A DNA stretch of 64,000 nucleotides from Chrysoperla carnea (taxonomy: Eukaryota; Arthropoda; Insecta; Neuroptera; Chrysopidae), in contig NC_058337.1 in NCBI RefSeq assembly GCF_905475395.1, positions 71,506,368-71,570,367 on the forward strand, given 5' to 3'. The notes beneath the pieces were generated by a model. The model saw nothing but the letters and a program-made list of their open reading frames with translations, did not search any database and was not told the DNA's origin. A program made the translations under genes and the position numbers. Of the stretch, positions 10,918 to 21,343 are shown one piece after another. Position 1 is the first letter of the stretch. Each line of letters opens with the position of its first letter.

Positions 10918-12108
10918 TTCATGTCTGGCATCACCAACATATGTTGAATCTCTAATAATCGGATTAGTTTCAAGTTGATCAATAGTTGCCTGTAAATAAT
11001 TTGGTGTAAGACCATTCAAATCGGAATGCGCGTCATCTAATGCTTCAATAATATCAAACATTTGTTGATCATTGTTAAGATCAGCGTTTTGCACTAAAAT
11101 TAAAAGTATAATTTTTATTATAATTAACTACCAAAAAAGAAGACTCGCAAGAGAACTTTCTGCTTTAAATACGCAAACATGTGTTACTTATGTTTTCATG
11201 AACCTTATGCTGATTCCGTTAGTTTTCGATCCTTTTAATAAAAATTTTCGATTATCATGCCCAAAGTTATGACATATTGTAACGGGACGGAAACCATAAT
11301 TTAACGAAATTTACGAACGTTTTAATGTAAAAAATTTAAAATGATGTTGTGCTCTTCTAATCTAGACTAGAATAGTCCAACATGATTTTAAAATTTGGTC
11401 TGGTTCTAGAACATAGAATAATATTATGTTCTAGAACCCTACCACTTTTCGTGAAATAATCGGCTGCAAAAATTTTTTTTTGTACTTTGCTTTTTTAGTA
11501 TTTGTATACAAAAAAAATTCGTCTTGTGAGTCCTCATACTTTGTTCAAACCAAAATTAATAAATTACTGATATCCATTTTTCGAATAATTTTATCCGAAA
11601 CCCATATTGACGATCTTTTACTTATTTTTGGTTTTAATAAGTCTTCACGTCTTATTGAATTTTGTTGTTTTTTATAATATGATGCAGTTGGAAATAACCG
11701 CCCATTAGCAATTTCATCCAGGACTTCATTCATTGTATTAAAAAAAAATTTTTTCGAAAATTTTTGAAAAAACTTTAAATTTTCAATTTTTATAAAATAT
11801 AATGGCCAAAATTTTTGAATTCTTATCAATTTTGATTTGATATATTGTTTGTTAAGGATTTGAAATCCATAGTTACAGTAAAATTAGGATTTTTGAGTTG
11901 TTCGTGTTTTTATAATAGTTTTAATTTGAAGTGGTTGAAAGAAAACAAGTTGACCTTTGAAGGTTAAGATCCAATCTTAGAAGCCTACGAGCTGTTTTAG
12001 ATACAATTTTACTTAACATTTTTCCATATATAACTTACCTGAAAAGAAAGATCTCATTAAAGAGTGGTTGTGGGTTTCTGGGATAAACTGTAGGTATACA
12101 TATCTCAT
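10918..12108 (-). CDS. Unrecognised gene, two phase-compatible exons (partial)
   Basis: Exon A is 12039..12108, from an ATG and ending in phase 1 at a GTAAGT donor. Exon B is 10918..11093, preceded by a TTTTAG acceptor and ended by a GTAAGT donor in phase 0. Their join preserves frame and reads MRYVYLQFIPETHNHSLMRS... then VQNADLNNDQQMFDIIEALD... ending GDARHE. Exon B is acidic, helical in character and clearly coding-like. I do not know the family, and the downstream exon was not found; without splicing the frame stops at 10819. Exon A lies only about 100 bp past the HSPA14 stop, so it could also be a downstream exon of a larger unit: an alternative frame is open from an acceptor at 12134-12135 but does not splice in phase to exon B. 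Confidence 0.4.
11402..11438. repeat. Perfect 14 bp inverted repeat (hairpin)
   Basis: GGTTCTAGAACATA and its exact complement are separated by 9 bases. Confidence 0.7.
11545..11733 (-). CDS. Unrecognised coding-like open frame inside the intron of the previous model
   Basis: From ATG at 11733 the frame reads MNEVLDEIANGRLFPTASYY, then a Lys/Arg/Ser-rich stretch with RREDLLKPKISKRSSIWVSD, stopping at 11545. Codon choice resembles the recognised genes nearby. The sequence upstream of the ATG is T-rich but has no AG that would splice in frame from the exon at 12039. It may be a first exon, possibly with a donor at AA-GTAAAA inside it, an alternative exon, or a short independent gene. The family is unknown. 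Confidence 0.25.
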   Translation of the reverse strand: MNEVLDEIANGRLFPTASYYKKQQNSIRREDLLKPKISKRSSIWVSDKIIRKMDISNLLILV

Positions 12109-12213
12109 CGGTTGCCGTTTTGCTGTTAAATGCTGCAATCAAATCTCGGAGTCAAAAAATTATAAGACAAAATTCAAAAAGTAACTTTAAAACATTTTAT
12201 TTGATAAAAAGAT

Positions 12214-13644
12214 TTAACAAGTTTCAATTAAGTTCATTGTAATTTTATCTTGTGTAATAACAACTTGAAAATCAGCTGCAGATTGTTCGCAACCGGCATT
12301 CGTAAAAGAAATTTTATCTAAAATATGTTCATCATTTTCGATGCTCCCTTCAAATATTGAATATTCAAATGCTTTTGAATCGGATTCCGTAAATGTAATT
12401 TTCGTTGGTAACGGTGTACGACTTGGTATATGTACTTTAACAACTTTCGAATTCGAATCACAAACGTACACATCATTTGCCAATAGTGGTACATCTAAAC
12501 TTAAATCATCATGATCGTATGGTGATTCAAGCAACGATGCCTGTCGAGCACAACCTTCTGCAATAATTTCATCTGGTTTATCGTCAAATACTTCAATGTC
12601 TGCTGACAACGAGCCTCGAATTACTGACTGAAGTTTCGGTATTCGTGTTGAGCCTCCGCAAAAAATTATTTTTGTAACTGATGTTAAATTCGCTTTCGCT
12701 AGACATTCTTTAATCGGTTCAATATATTTTTGCATATGTGGTGAAATTAAATTCTCAAATCGTGGCCGAGTTATATTTTGTTCCCAGTCGATCCCATCAC
12801 ATAACGATTCAATAAATAATGAAGTAGAAGTTTTTGTCGACAAAATATGTTTAGCTAATTCAGAATGTCGTGTTAACTTATACATGGATTTCTTACTTTC
12901 ATGTGGATCCAATTTCCAACGATTAAAGAATTCTTTTGCAATATATTCAGCTAATAATTTTGTAAAATAATTACCGCCTAGATTAGGATAATGCACTGTT
13001 GCTAAAATTTCATATAATCCGTTATGTATTTGTAAAATCGTTGCGTCACACGACACACCACCTACACGATAAACTAATACTTTTGAATTATCACTCTCGT
13101 CCAATCGATAAGCTAATGCAGCTGCAGAAGGTTCACTTATTAATTGTAACACACTAAATCCAGCATTTTCTAAGCAATCCCAGACACGTTGACGCACGGA
13201 TTGTGAAAAATATAAGGGAACTGATACGACAACCTTAATATTATTCGACTGTACAATATTAAATGCAATCGAATACATTTTTTTGAATAAATGTGTAGCA
13301 ATATCGTCGGGCGTTGCGGATTTATTACTACTATTGAACGTGTATGTAACATTGCCATTATTCACGGTAACTGCACAAGGCATTCCAACTGCAGTTTGTT
13401 CTAATTCTTCATCAGTTAATTGATCATTAAATAATCGTTTATTATTAATTACAGTACCAGTTGCATTATGTGTTAAACTTGCTTTTGCAGCCATGCCGGT
13501 AATAAATTCATTTTGATTGTAGGCAACCACAGCAGGAGTTAATCGATCACCAGAATCGTTAGATATTACCTCAGTTTTTCCATCTTTATAGAAAGCTAAG
13601 GCAATTGTTGTATTACCAAAATATATACCAAATTGTGTCGTCAT
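12214..13644 (-). CDS. HSPA14: HSPA14-like Hsp70 (ribosome-associated type)
   Basis: A single-exon protein of 476 residues, close to human HSPA14 (509). HSPA14 (Hsp70L1) partners the J-protein DNAJC2 in the ribosome-associated complex and helps nascent-chain folding in the cytosol. The Hsp70 nucleotide-binding domain fills about residues 1-370, with recognisable segments YKDGKTEVISNDSGDRLTP, LISEPSAAALAYR and IIFCGGSTRIPKLQ. A short substrate-binding domain ends at residue 476. Two phosphate-loop signatures are non-canonical: the first lacks the usual G-I-D-L-G-T-T Asp (GIYFGNTT), and the second is VYRVGGVSCD instead of D-L-G-G-G-T. Human HSPA14 also departs here, which supports this assignment over a generic Hsp70. 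The start is the first ATG of a frame that matches HSPA14 from its first residues. Confidence 0.9.
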   Translation of the reverse strand: MTTQFGIYFGNTTIALAFYKDGKTEVISNDSGDRLTPAVVAYNQNEFITGMAAKASLTHNATGTVINNKRLFNDQLTDEELEQTAVGMPCAVTVNNGNVTYTFNSSNKSATPDDIATHLFKKMYSIAFNIVQSNNIKVVVSVPLYFSQSVRQRVWDCLENAGFSVLQLISEPSAAALAYRLDESDNSKVLVYRVGGVSCDATILQIHNGLYEILATVHYPNLGGNYFTKLLAEYIAKEFFNRWKLDPHESKKSMYKLTRHSELAKHILSTKTSTSLFIESLCDGIDWEQNITRPRFENLISPHMQKYIEPIKECLAKANLTSVTKIIFCGGSTRIPKLQSVIRGSLSADIEVFDDKPDEIIAEGCARQASLLESPYDHDDLSLDVPLLANDVYVCDSNSKVVKVHIPSRTPLPTKITFTESDSKAFEYSIFEGSIENDEHILDKISFTNAGCEQSAADFQVVITQDKITMNLIETC

Positions 13645-13804
13645 TTTGATCTATAAAATGAATTATGGAAATTATTTTTTATTTCACTATTTTATTTAAT
13701 TTGTACTAACAGATTTTGAAACTTTTTTAGGTTGACGTAAATATTTAACTGCCAAGATATGACATGTGCTTTTCTTAGGGATTTTTATGATGTTAAATTA
13801 TAGG

Positions 13805-14164
13805 GTATGTTCCGTAATTTTCATCAGTATACTGGCCAGTGCTAATGACGCCATAAACCGACGCCATACTGGTGAATCATTCCGAAAATACTGACCAGTG
13901 CGTGTATATTACTATTACAATATCTTTGATATATATATATTCTTATTATATTCGTCAATTACGAGTAAGTCTTTTTCAGACGCCATATTCTTCTTAATGA
14001 ACAATAAATAAATAAATTTTTTTACACAAACATTCGGTGAACAAATGTACACTATCATGCTCATTTTACCAGTTCAATATGGCGTAGTATACCAGTACAA
14101 TATGGCGTCGATTTCTGACGTCATGAGCACTAGCCATTATACTGGTGAATATTACGGAACATAC
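13805..14164. mobile_element. 360 bp MITE-like element with 48 bp inverted ends
   Basis: The left end GTATGTTCCGTAAT... and right end ...ATTACGGAACATAC are inverted repeats over about 48 bp with few mismatches. GACGCCAT-type motifs and their complements recur inside, so the whole unit is a nested foldback. Target duplication is unclear. It sits 160 bp upstream of the HSPA14 start. Confidence 0.75.
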
Positions 14165-14394
14165 ATTTTATGAATTAAGTCGAATGTAAGTCGAAAATAA
14201 ATTTAAGATGGCACTTACACACAGACATAAATTAATATGGATAGCTGCTTAAATAACAAAAAATTACGGGGCGGGGTATAAAATAAGACAAATTAAAAAA
14301 TTTTAAAAATTAAATTAACAAACCGCGGGTAGAGTCTAGTGCAACCCCTGAGGTCCACACGAATAACTTTGAAGCATAATAAATAGTTACAAAA

Positions 14395-14812
14395 AAACTC
14401 GACCGACACGAAAAAACTTGATCGAATGTTATGAAATTATTTTCGGATCTTATATTGCCGTTAATACGCTTACATCGACACTTAAAAGAAGTCGATATCA
14501 TTTTTCGTTCGCGCGATATCGATTAGGAAAGAATTTTAAAAAAACTCGCCCGAATGTTATGAAATTACTTTCGTATCATATTGCCGTTAATACGTTTCGA
14601 TCGATATCTCATTTAGGTCGATATCATTTTCTGTTAGCGCGATATCGATTAGAAAAGAAATTAAGAAAAAAACTCCCTCGACTCGAAACGATTCGACCGA
14701 ATGTTATGAAATTCCTTTCGGATCGTATTTCTGTTAATACGCTTCGATCGAAACCTCACCGAAGTCGATATCATTTTTTTTTCGCGCGATATCGACGGCG
14801 AAATTAATGTCT
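14395..14812. repeat. Three-unit degenerate tandem repeat
   Basis: Three units beginning near 14395, 14530 and 14690 share GAATGTTATGAAATT, then a GTTAATACG(C/T)TT block, then GTCGATATCATTTT and GCGCGATATCGA. Spacings between units are 128 and 147 bp. The plus frame 14418..14807 is open across all three units and repeats RYHF..ARYR, but I treat it as a by-product of the repeat and not as a gene. Confidence 0.8.
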
Positions 14813-15310
14813 ACGAGCGTACGTACGTACACATACACATTCCTTCTCAAAATTGGTGTTAAACCCTCATTCTAACCATGAAAGGTAAGGATATGTTGAA
14901 AATTTCGATTTCGAAAATCGGACCCATTACATTAACTTCCTAAATTGGGAAGTTAATAATTGTGATTGAGTTTGGCTACTTTTATTAAAATTTCCTTTCT
15001 CGAACATCTGATGAAAAATCGCTACTTAAATCTGCATTTGTTACGTCGCAATAATACCAATTCACCATTTTCGAATGTCGATTTATACATTGAATCGATT
15101 CATTTATGAAATTATATAATGCCCGAGCACTGTCACTGTCATATATTGGTAACTAAATATAGTAAAAGCGTTGGATAATGTGTTAATACGCAGTGAATAT
15201 TAATTCGAAATTTGTCAGAAGTCCAAGAGAATTGTCATCCCAGACCTTAAAAAAACTAAAGAAACTGTAGTCATGAAGCGTACATTTTTCAGCCATTAAT
15301 TTTTAAAATA

Positions 15311-15720
15311 AACAAGTGAAAACAAACAAACAATTGACTAAGTTAATTGTTGAAATACTTTGTACAGACAAAATAATATAATAGTTAATTGTTGAAATAC
15401 CTTGTTGATTACACATTCGTTTGTTTTTTTACGTAACGTAAGTAAAGAAAGATAAACAAACAAACACATACATAATATAAGTAACGTATGAATTTAAAAT
15501 AAAAACAATAGGTACTTGTATATACATGTATATAATGTTTCTAAGCTAATTTGCGCACTCACCGGTAAACACTGATGTTAACGAAAAATGTTTCAAACAA
15601 AAGTTGTTTATATCCTTACTTTAAAAGGAACATTTTTTACATTTCAACTTTTGTTATAATCTCTAACGGTTTACAAGATGGGTCCTCATCGCCAATACTC
15701 TTCATAGATATAACTAGTCA
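15311..15720. repeat. Dispersed repeat family A, copy 1 (diverged)
   Basis: It shares ordered blocks with 41727..42240: AAGTGAAAACAAAC near the start, a TTGTTTGTTTTTT..ACGTAACGTAA block, then ATGTTTCAAACAAAAGTTG and GATGGGTCC near the end. It has no coding content. The class is unknown. Confidence 0.6.
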
Positions 15721-15787
15721 ATATGATTGTCATACCACCATAATAATAGTTTTGACCTTTTCAATTGTTTATAACTTTTGCAAATAG

Positions 15788-16350
15788 TACAAGATCCGAA
15801 TTAAGGTCGACCTTCACCTATCTGCTTACCGAATGAAAGTTATTTTTTATGAAATGTAAAATATTTACAAATATCCCTGTTGTGGGTTGCCTTAAAAAAT
15901 ATGGTCCAGACAACTTTTAATAAAAATATCAAAACTGGGAAAGCTTGTAAACATTATTTTTTGACTGATTTTGTGGAAAATCATATAGCACCGTATTTGC
16001 AATAAAATTATCTTTATTTATATATGCGAGTCAATGAATTAACAGATGAACGTAATTACTATTCACAACCTGTATAAATGCGATTATAGTGAACGAAAAA
16101 AGGCAGACAACATAGCTGCTGCATATTCTTTATGGCTTTTACTTTCGAGTAGATCAAAATTCGTAAGATTTGCAAGTCAGTGAAAAATTTCTAAAAATTT
16201 TACTCTTGATATTTTCACTAAAAGTAGTCTGGACCACATTTTTTTAGGCAACCCATTGCAGGGATATTTGTTAACATTTTATATTTCATAAAAAATAACT
16301 TTCATCCGGTAAACAGATGGGTGAAGGTCGATCCTAATTGGGATCTTAGA
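15788..16350. mobile_element. Foldback element, about 563 bp, long inverted arms
   Basis: The arms of roughly 170 bp are inverted copies: left AAGATCCGAATTAAGGTCGA against the complement of right TCGATCCTAATTGGGATCTT. They are followed by shared blocks GAAAGTTATTTTTTATGAAAT, AATATCCCTG, GGGTTGCCT and GGTCCAGAC. The divergence between arms is modest. No open frame is present. The target duplication is not clear. Confidence 0.75.
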
Positions 16351-16589
16351 CTAAAAGCGCCTACTGCCCATTAGATAAAATTGCTGCTGCCTGCGTATGG
16401 TGGTCTATGTCAATTGATCATTCTATGTAATACAGGTCTGTTATTTATTGTCTGTACATGCTGGATTGCTGGTACATACTGCACATGAAACAAGCAGAAG
16501 TCAAAATGACAATTGTTGATATTTTTTGAAAATAAATATTTTTCTTGTATTTGTGAATGTGAAATTAACATTGAAAATAATGTGACATA

Positions 16590-17624
16590 ATGGAAAATAC
16601 AAACGATTCATCAATACAATTACCTTTAAACTCTTTAGAAATTGTCATTAAAGAAGAAAGTAATGAAAAAGTAACATTTTCCGGTAAAATCCAACAACAA
16701 AATCGACCATTTAAATGTGAATTTTGTGAACGTACATTTCAAAGAGAATTTCACCTAAACGAACATATTCGAATTCACACTGGAAATTTATATTCTTGTG
16801 AAAATTGTCGAAAATTCTTTAAAAGTCGATCTGGTTTAAAACGCCATAGTATTCTTCATACAAATGAAAAACCATTACAATGTGACATGTGCGAGGACAA
16901 GTTCCTTCTACGACATGAATTAAAACTACATAAAAATTTTCACCCTAAAATCAAGCCCTTTAAATGTGAAATTTGCGATAAAACCTTTGTAACTAAGTCC
17001 ATATTGAATACTCATACAAAAATTCATACAGATGAAAAATCATTTGCTTGCCGCGTATGTAATAAATCATTTTTACGTAAACATAACTTAATAGAACATG
17101 AGCGTGTACATACGGGAGAAAAACCTTATGCATGTACAATTTGTAACAAAAACTTTAACACGAAAACTTGCTTGAATGAGCATGTAAGACGACATTATGG
17201 TGAAAAACCATATTATTGTAATCTTTGTGGAAAGCATTTTATAACGAATTCAATATTAAAGGTTCATATGGTAACACATAGTGGTATAAAAGCATACACA
17301 TGCACTGTGTGTAGTAAATCATTTAGTGTAAAAAGTTATTTAAAGGCACATGAAAAAATACATACCGGTGTTAAATGTTATCAATGTTATTTTTGTGATA
17401 AACGATTTTTACGTAAATATAATTTAATCGAACATGAGCGTACACATACGGGAGAAAAACCATTTAATTGTTGGATATGTGATAAATCGTTTAATACTAA
17501 AACATCGTTAAATGAACATCAAAAGCGTCATTCAAATGATCATAAATCGTTTCACTGTGATCAGTGTGATAAGGCATTTTTACAGAAATCTTTATTAAGG
17601 AAACATGTGAAAGAAGTACATTAA
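16590..17624 (+). CDS. C2H2 zinc-finger protein, 11 fingers
   Basis: A single-exon protein of 344 residues, likely a sequence-specific DNA-binding nuclear protein. A short N-terminus with an IVIKEES string (a SUMO-type consensus, Val/Ile-Lys-x-Glu) is followed by 11 C2H2 fingers from about residue 41 to the end, with H-x5-6-[FY]-x-C linkers, several of the TGEKP type. All fingers keep both Cys and both His; the last has HVKEVH spacing. Fingers 4-7 and 8-11 look like a duplicated block: fingers 5/9 share FLRK-NLIEHER, and 6/10 share FNTKT-LNEH. No ZAD, BTB or KRAB domain is present, so orthology cannot be given. The start is the first ATG in frame, 11 bases after a stretch rich in A/T. A decayed LINE fragment lies just downstream. 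Confidence 0.9.
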   Translation: MENTNDSSIQLPLNSLEIVIKEESNEKVTFSGKIQQQNRPFKCEFCERTFQREFHLNEHIRIHTGNLYSCENCRKFFKSRSGLKRHSILHTNEKPLQCDMCEDKFLLRHELKLHKNFHPKIKPFKCEICDKTFVTKSILNTHTKIHTDEKSFACRVCNKSFLRKHNLIEHERVHTGEKPYACTICNKNFNTKTCLNEHVRRHYGEKPYYCNLCGKHFITNSILKVHMVTHSGIKAYTCTVCSKSFSVKSYLKAHEKIHTGVKCYQCYFCDKRFLRKYNLIEHERTHTGEKPFNCWICDKSFNTKTSLNEHQKRHSNDHKSFHCDQCDKAFLQKSLLRKHVKEVH

Positions 17625-17659
17625 TAAATGAATTATGTTTCTTTTGTTTAATTTCCAAA

Positions 17660-18110
17660 TTAGAAGTGCATGGAAACGAAATTAAAGAAGTTGATTCACT
17701 TCACTACCTGCATCGGATCAACAATTTCCATCAACAGAAGTGCGAAAAGATATTGAGCTGTGAATACAAGAGCCAAGAGAAGCGTTTTCCGTCTGGAACT
17801 CCAACCAACTGTTAAAAACAAAACTTCGTATCTTTACAACACCAATTACACGTCGATTCATTTATATTGTGATACCTGGTTAGTGGAAAAACAGCTTACC
17901 CACAAAAAAACAAGTATTTATTAACAAATATGAGGAGGATTATTAAAATATACTTGCTAGCAGTAACAATAAACAGAAGGCACCTCTGGCGCCTCAAAAA
18001 TAAATCAAAAACCGATTGATATTCAAAAACACAGGAGAAAATGCCATTGTTTGGGACATGCTCTTCGAAAAGCCGATACAGATTTAGCAAATATTGCGCT
18101 TTTACTTTTA
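17660..18110 (+). mobile_element. Decayed LINE 3' fragment (RT C-terminal region)
   Basis: Broken frames give HGNEIKEVDSLHYL, then AFSVWNSNQ, LLKTKLRIFTTPITRRFIY, KKQVFINKYEEDY and, near 18030, RRKCHCLGHALRKADTDLAN. These match the usual end of non-LTR reverse transcriptases (LKTKLRIFxxxV, FxNxCLRxI, RRWxWIGHxLR). Several stops and frameshifts are present, so the piece is dead. No poly(A) or target duplication could be fixed. Confidence 0.65.
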
Positions 18111-18769
18111 ATAAGAATTTGTTATATTTTATTATTTATGACTTGTAATAGGGCACTTGATTATATTATACCAGCAACCCAGCCCCACTTCGCATGGTAA
18201 AGTTTCCACCCCTAATTATGCACCCGAGTTTATCAAGTAAACATATACATGTATGTATAGAACTTATTATTTACACAATTTACGAAATTTTAATTAAGTT
18301 AATATAGCAGTATCGAAACGGGGAACAGTTTTGTCAAATCAGCAATTAAAATTTATATTACAATAAAATTTTCCACGTTTTTTTAGAATTTTTTCAAAAA
18401 CTATGTATTTTAGGGAAAAAATACTCCAGTCTTAAAAAAAGAAACAGTAAGTATGTATTCCTCGTATAATATATCATACAAAAATAAGTATCTTTTTTAA
18501 GGAAAATTTAAAAAACCATAGAAAATAGGATTTTTTATCGATTTGCGTTTGTTACTAGGACAGTTGTCAAAACACTATTCAACCCCAGAAAATCTAATAT
18601 ATTGTATCTTTATCAAACAGCGCTTTTCGACTAGGGTAGAAATATGTGTTGTGCCTTTACTTGATTGTAATATGTCCAAAACAAAAAATAATCATTTTGT
18701 AAATGAAAAGCTCAATTGTACATTGATGTAGATTTTTCAGAAAATATGAAAGATAAGAAAAATACTTAA

Positions 18770-19269
18770 GGTAGTACCAGCATGAAATCACTTTTCGACA
18801 GATTTGGCCGAATTTTTTTTCTCGGGTTTATAATAGCTTTATTTATGAATTCCTAAAATTTCATAATTTTTGACCGTTTAGATCGCGAGATATTTAAAGA
18901 CAAAGTTCGCGATTTTGAGGGTCATGTCCCATTTAAAGCATGTAAAATGTCCGGTATCTCCAACTATTTTTTATGATATTATTATATATTGAAGAAAAAG
19001 TAGAAAAAAATGTTTATACAATACAATTCTAAAAAAAAAAATTAGAAATTAATTTTCACTTTCGAGATATTAATTTTGACGTAAATTGATCGAAATTGGG
19101 ACGTTGGCATAATTATTTCCCATTTTAAACGGTCAAAATTTCTGAAACTTTGGGAATTAATAGTAAGCATTATTAAATTCTTAAATTTAATTTTTCGTTA
19201 AATTCTGTCGAAAAAAAAATTGTACCATTGCTTTAACATAGAAACTGCAAATACCATGCTGGAACATCC
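18770..19269. mobile_element. 500 bp MITE-like element flanked by TTAA
   Basis: The left end GGTAGTACCAGCATG and the complement of the right end GGATGTTCCAGCATG form a 15 bp inverted repeat. Both sides abut CTTAAG, containing TTAA (18766-18769 and 19270-19273), which fits piggyBac-type target duplication. The interior has no ORF. Confidence 0.6.
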
Positions 19270-19273
19270 TTAA

Positions 19274-21343
19274 GAGTGATTTATTTTTTTCTCTAAAATG
19301 CATAGTTTTCGAGTAAATTTCAAAATTGTTTAAAATCTTTGATTTTTCCAAAATCGCACCTTTTTTTTCTATTTTATAGGTAAAAGTTAAAAATTGGCAT
19401 AGGCTGTACCCAAAATTTCAGTAAATCATATGAAATTTCATTTTACTTCGTGAGACTAGTTTTTGTATGCAAAATTCGCACTAATTGACTAGTCAATTAA
19501 TTCATATAAATCAATTTTAATATTATTTTCTAAAAATAGCTTTTAGGTTTAACTTACAAATTATTATTCTTATAAATTATAAACACATATTATGGGAAAA
19601 ATTATATAATAGATTGAAAAAGAAAATATTGCTGATTTGACTAGAGTGCTATGATTTCGAAAACTTCCATACTACCTCAACTAAGGGAACTACATGTTCT
19701 ATTGAATAAATGGTTAACCGTGACCGTCGATACGGCTATACTTCCTTCAGATCTACTATACATAAAAACTAGAGATTCGATTTTACCAGTAAAATATATA
19801 TTTTACTTAATTTATCTGCTGGTAAATTACCGGACAATTAACCAAATAAATTTTTAATGCCATCTAGCATATCTACAACGTATTACCGGATTAATTAAGC
19901 ATAACGCATAACGCGGGATATTTAAATATTAAGTGAAATTTTCTATTTCTTATTTTAATTTTATTATTCCAAAGTGAATTGAATAAATAATTTCAATAAT
20001 CACTTGTAAGTTATTAAAAAGGTTCACTTAAAAAAAAATACTCTCAGTTATAAAATTTTTTGGTTAATTATAATTCAGAAATTTATTTTACCGGTTAATT
20101 AACCAAATAACTTACCGATAAATAAACAGATAATTGTCCTCTCGAATCACTAATAAAAATCATTGGAAAAAAATTATCTGAATGATGCTGAAAAGTGTTT
20201 CAAAATCTGTTGTTTTAGAAATTAACGGATAAACAGACAGACGGATTCGGAGGGCGACTTTCTTTTATTGTAGTATGTAAAGATTAGATAGACGTTTTAT
20301 TTATTTATTTATTTTTTGTAAAAAATTAAAAGTTTTACTCCAATAAAAATGATTACACAAATTTTTTTTTTTCTTTTGAGCTTATTTATTTCTAGTTTTT
20401 GTCTATAATCCATGAATAAAGAGAAGTAACTTTGGATAAGGTCAATTGGTATAATTAGGAGTTAACTGTGTTACATTTGTTTCAAACCAGTTTTTTACCA
20501 ATTTGCAAACAAAAAAACTACTGTTGGGCCTTCACATATATTTTAAGTCTCCTGACCCACGTTCGGTTAGTATTTTAACTGAACATTTCTGCTCAAACTA
20601 AACCTTAAATCATACGCAGTGGGAATTTTTTATCATACCAATAAAATTTAGGATTCTTTAAACATAAATGACCAATTCAAATAACTAGCAACAGAACTTC
20701 ATGAAATTGATTGATGAAAGAAAAGATGAGATTTATGAATCAATGTGTTTTTACACCACTTACAATTTCGAGTATGGGGACACATTTTAACGTTTTTTAT
20801 CCTAACAAATAAAAAAAAAAAATGAAACAAATTTTAAAAATAACCGCAGGGTAAGTGAACGCTGTTTATTAGATGATAATCGCAATGTATGCCGTAATAT
20901 AGCCTCCATTATAGCCCACCTCTTTTATAAATCCCGCCACTAAAATTTAATTAAAAATAGAATAGTTAATTGTTTTGATTAAAAAAAAAATAATCATATT
21001 ATGTAGTTTTGGATTTCGAAAGTCATCCGAAAAAAGAATAGCTCGGTTTGGCCGAAGGATAACGGTGTGGATTACCATACCACTGGTTTAAGAGAATATG
21101 TCTTCCATATTGTCAACAGTACCTATTTCGGGGAAAATTTTCTTTAAGAATGCTCAAATTTGTGTTGACAAAAAATTAGTAATAACAGAAAAAAAAATTA
21201 GATTTTGTAAAGTATATTCAATAATTTCACTTACAAACAGTAAAAAAAACGTGGAGAGGTGCAACGTGCACAATACATTAAAATTGTTGAATTTTGTTGT
21301 GTTTATAAAAATCTTTGGAATAAAATAAAAATAATTTAGAGTC
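19274..21343. other. Intergenic, remnants only
   Basis: AT-rich. A stretch near 20209-20270 ends in an ACAGACAGACGG motif typical of the decayed dispersed repeats here. Around 21040-21095 a TGGCCGAAGG box followed 31 bases later by GGTTTAAGAGA resembles the A and B boxes of a degenerate tRNA-derived SINE, but this is weak. No gene is recognised. Confidence 0.35.

Noticed and set aside
14418-14807. 129-codon Arg-rich frame
   Set aside because: Explained by the three-unit tandem repeat; no homologue or start context supports a gene.
21040-21095. tRNA gene or SINE
   Set aside because: An A-box-like TGGCCGAAGG is present, but the B box is poor and no cloverleaf can be drawn; kept only as a weak note in the intergenic entry.
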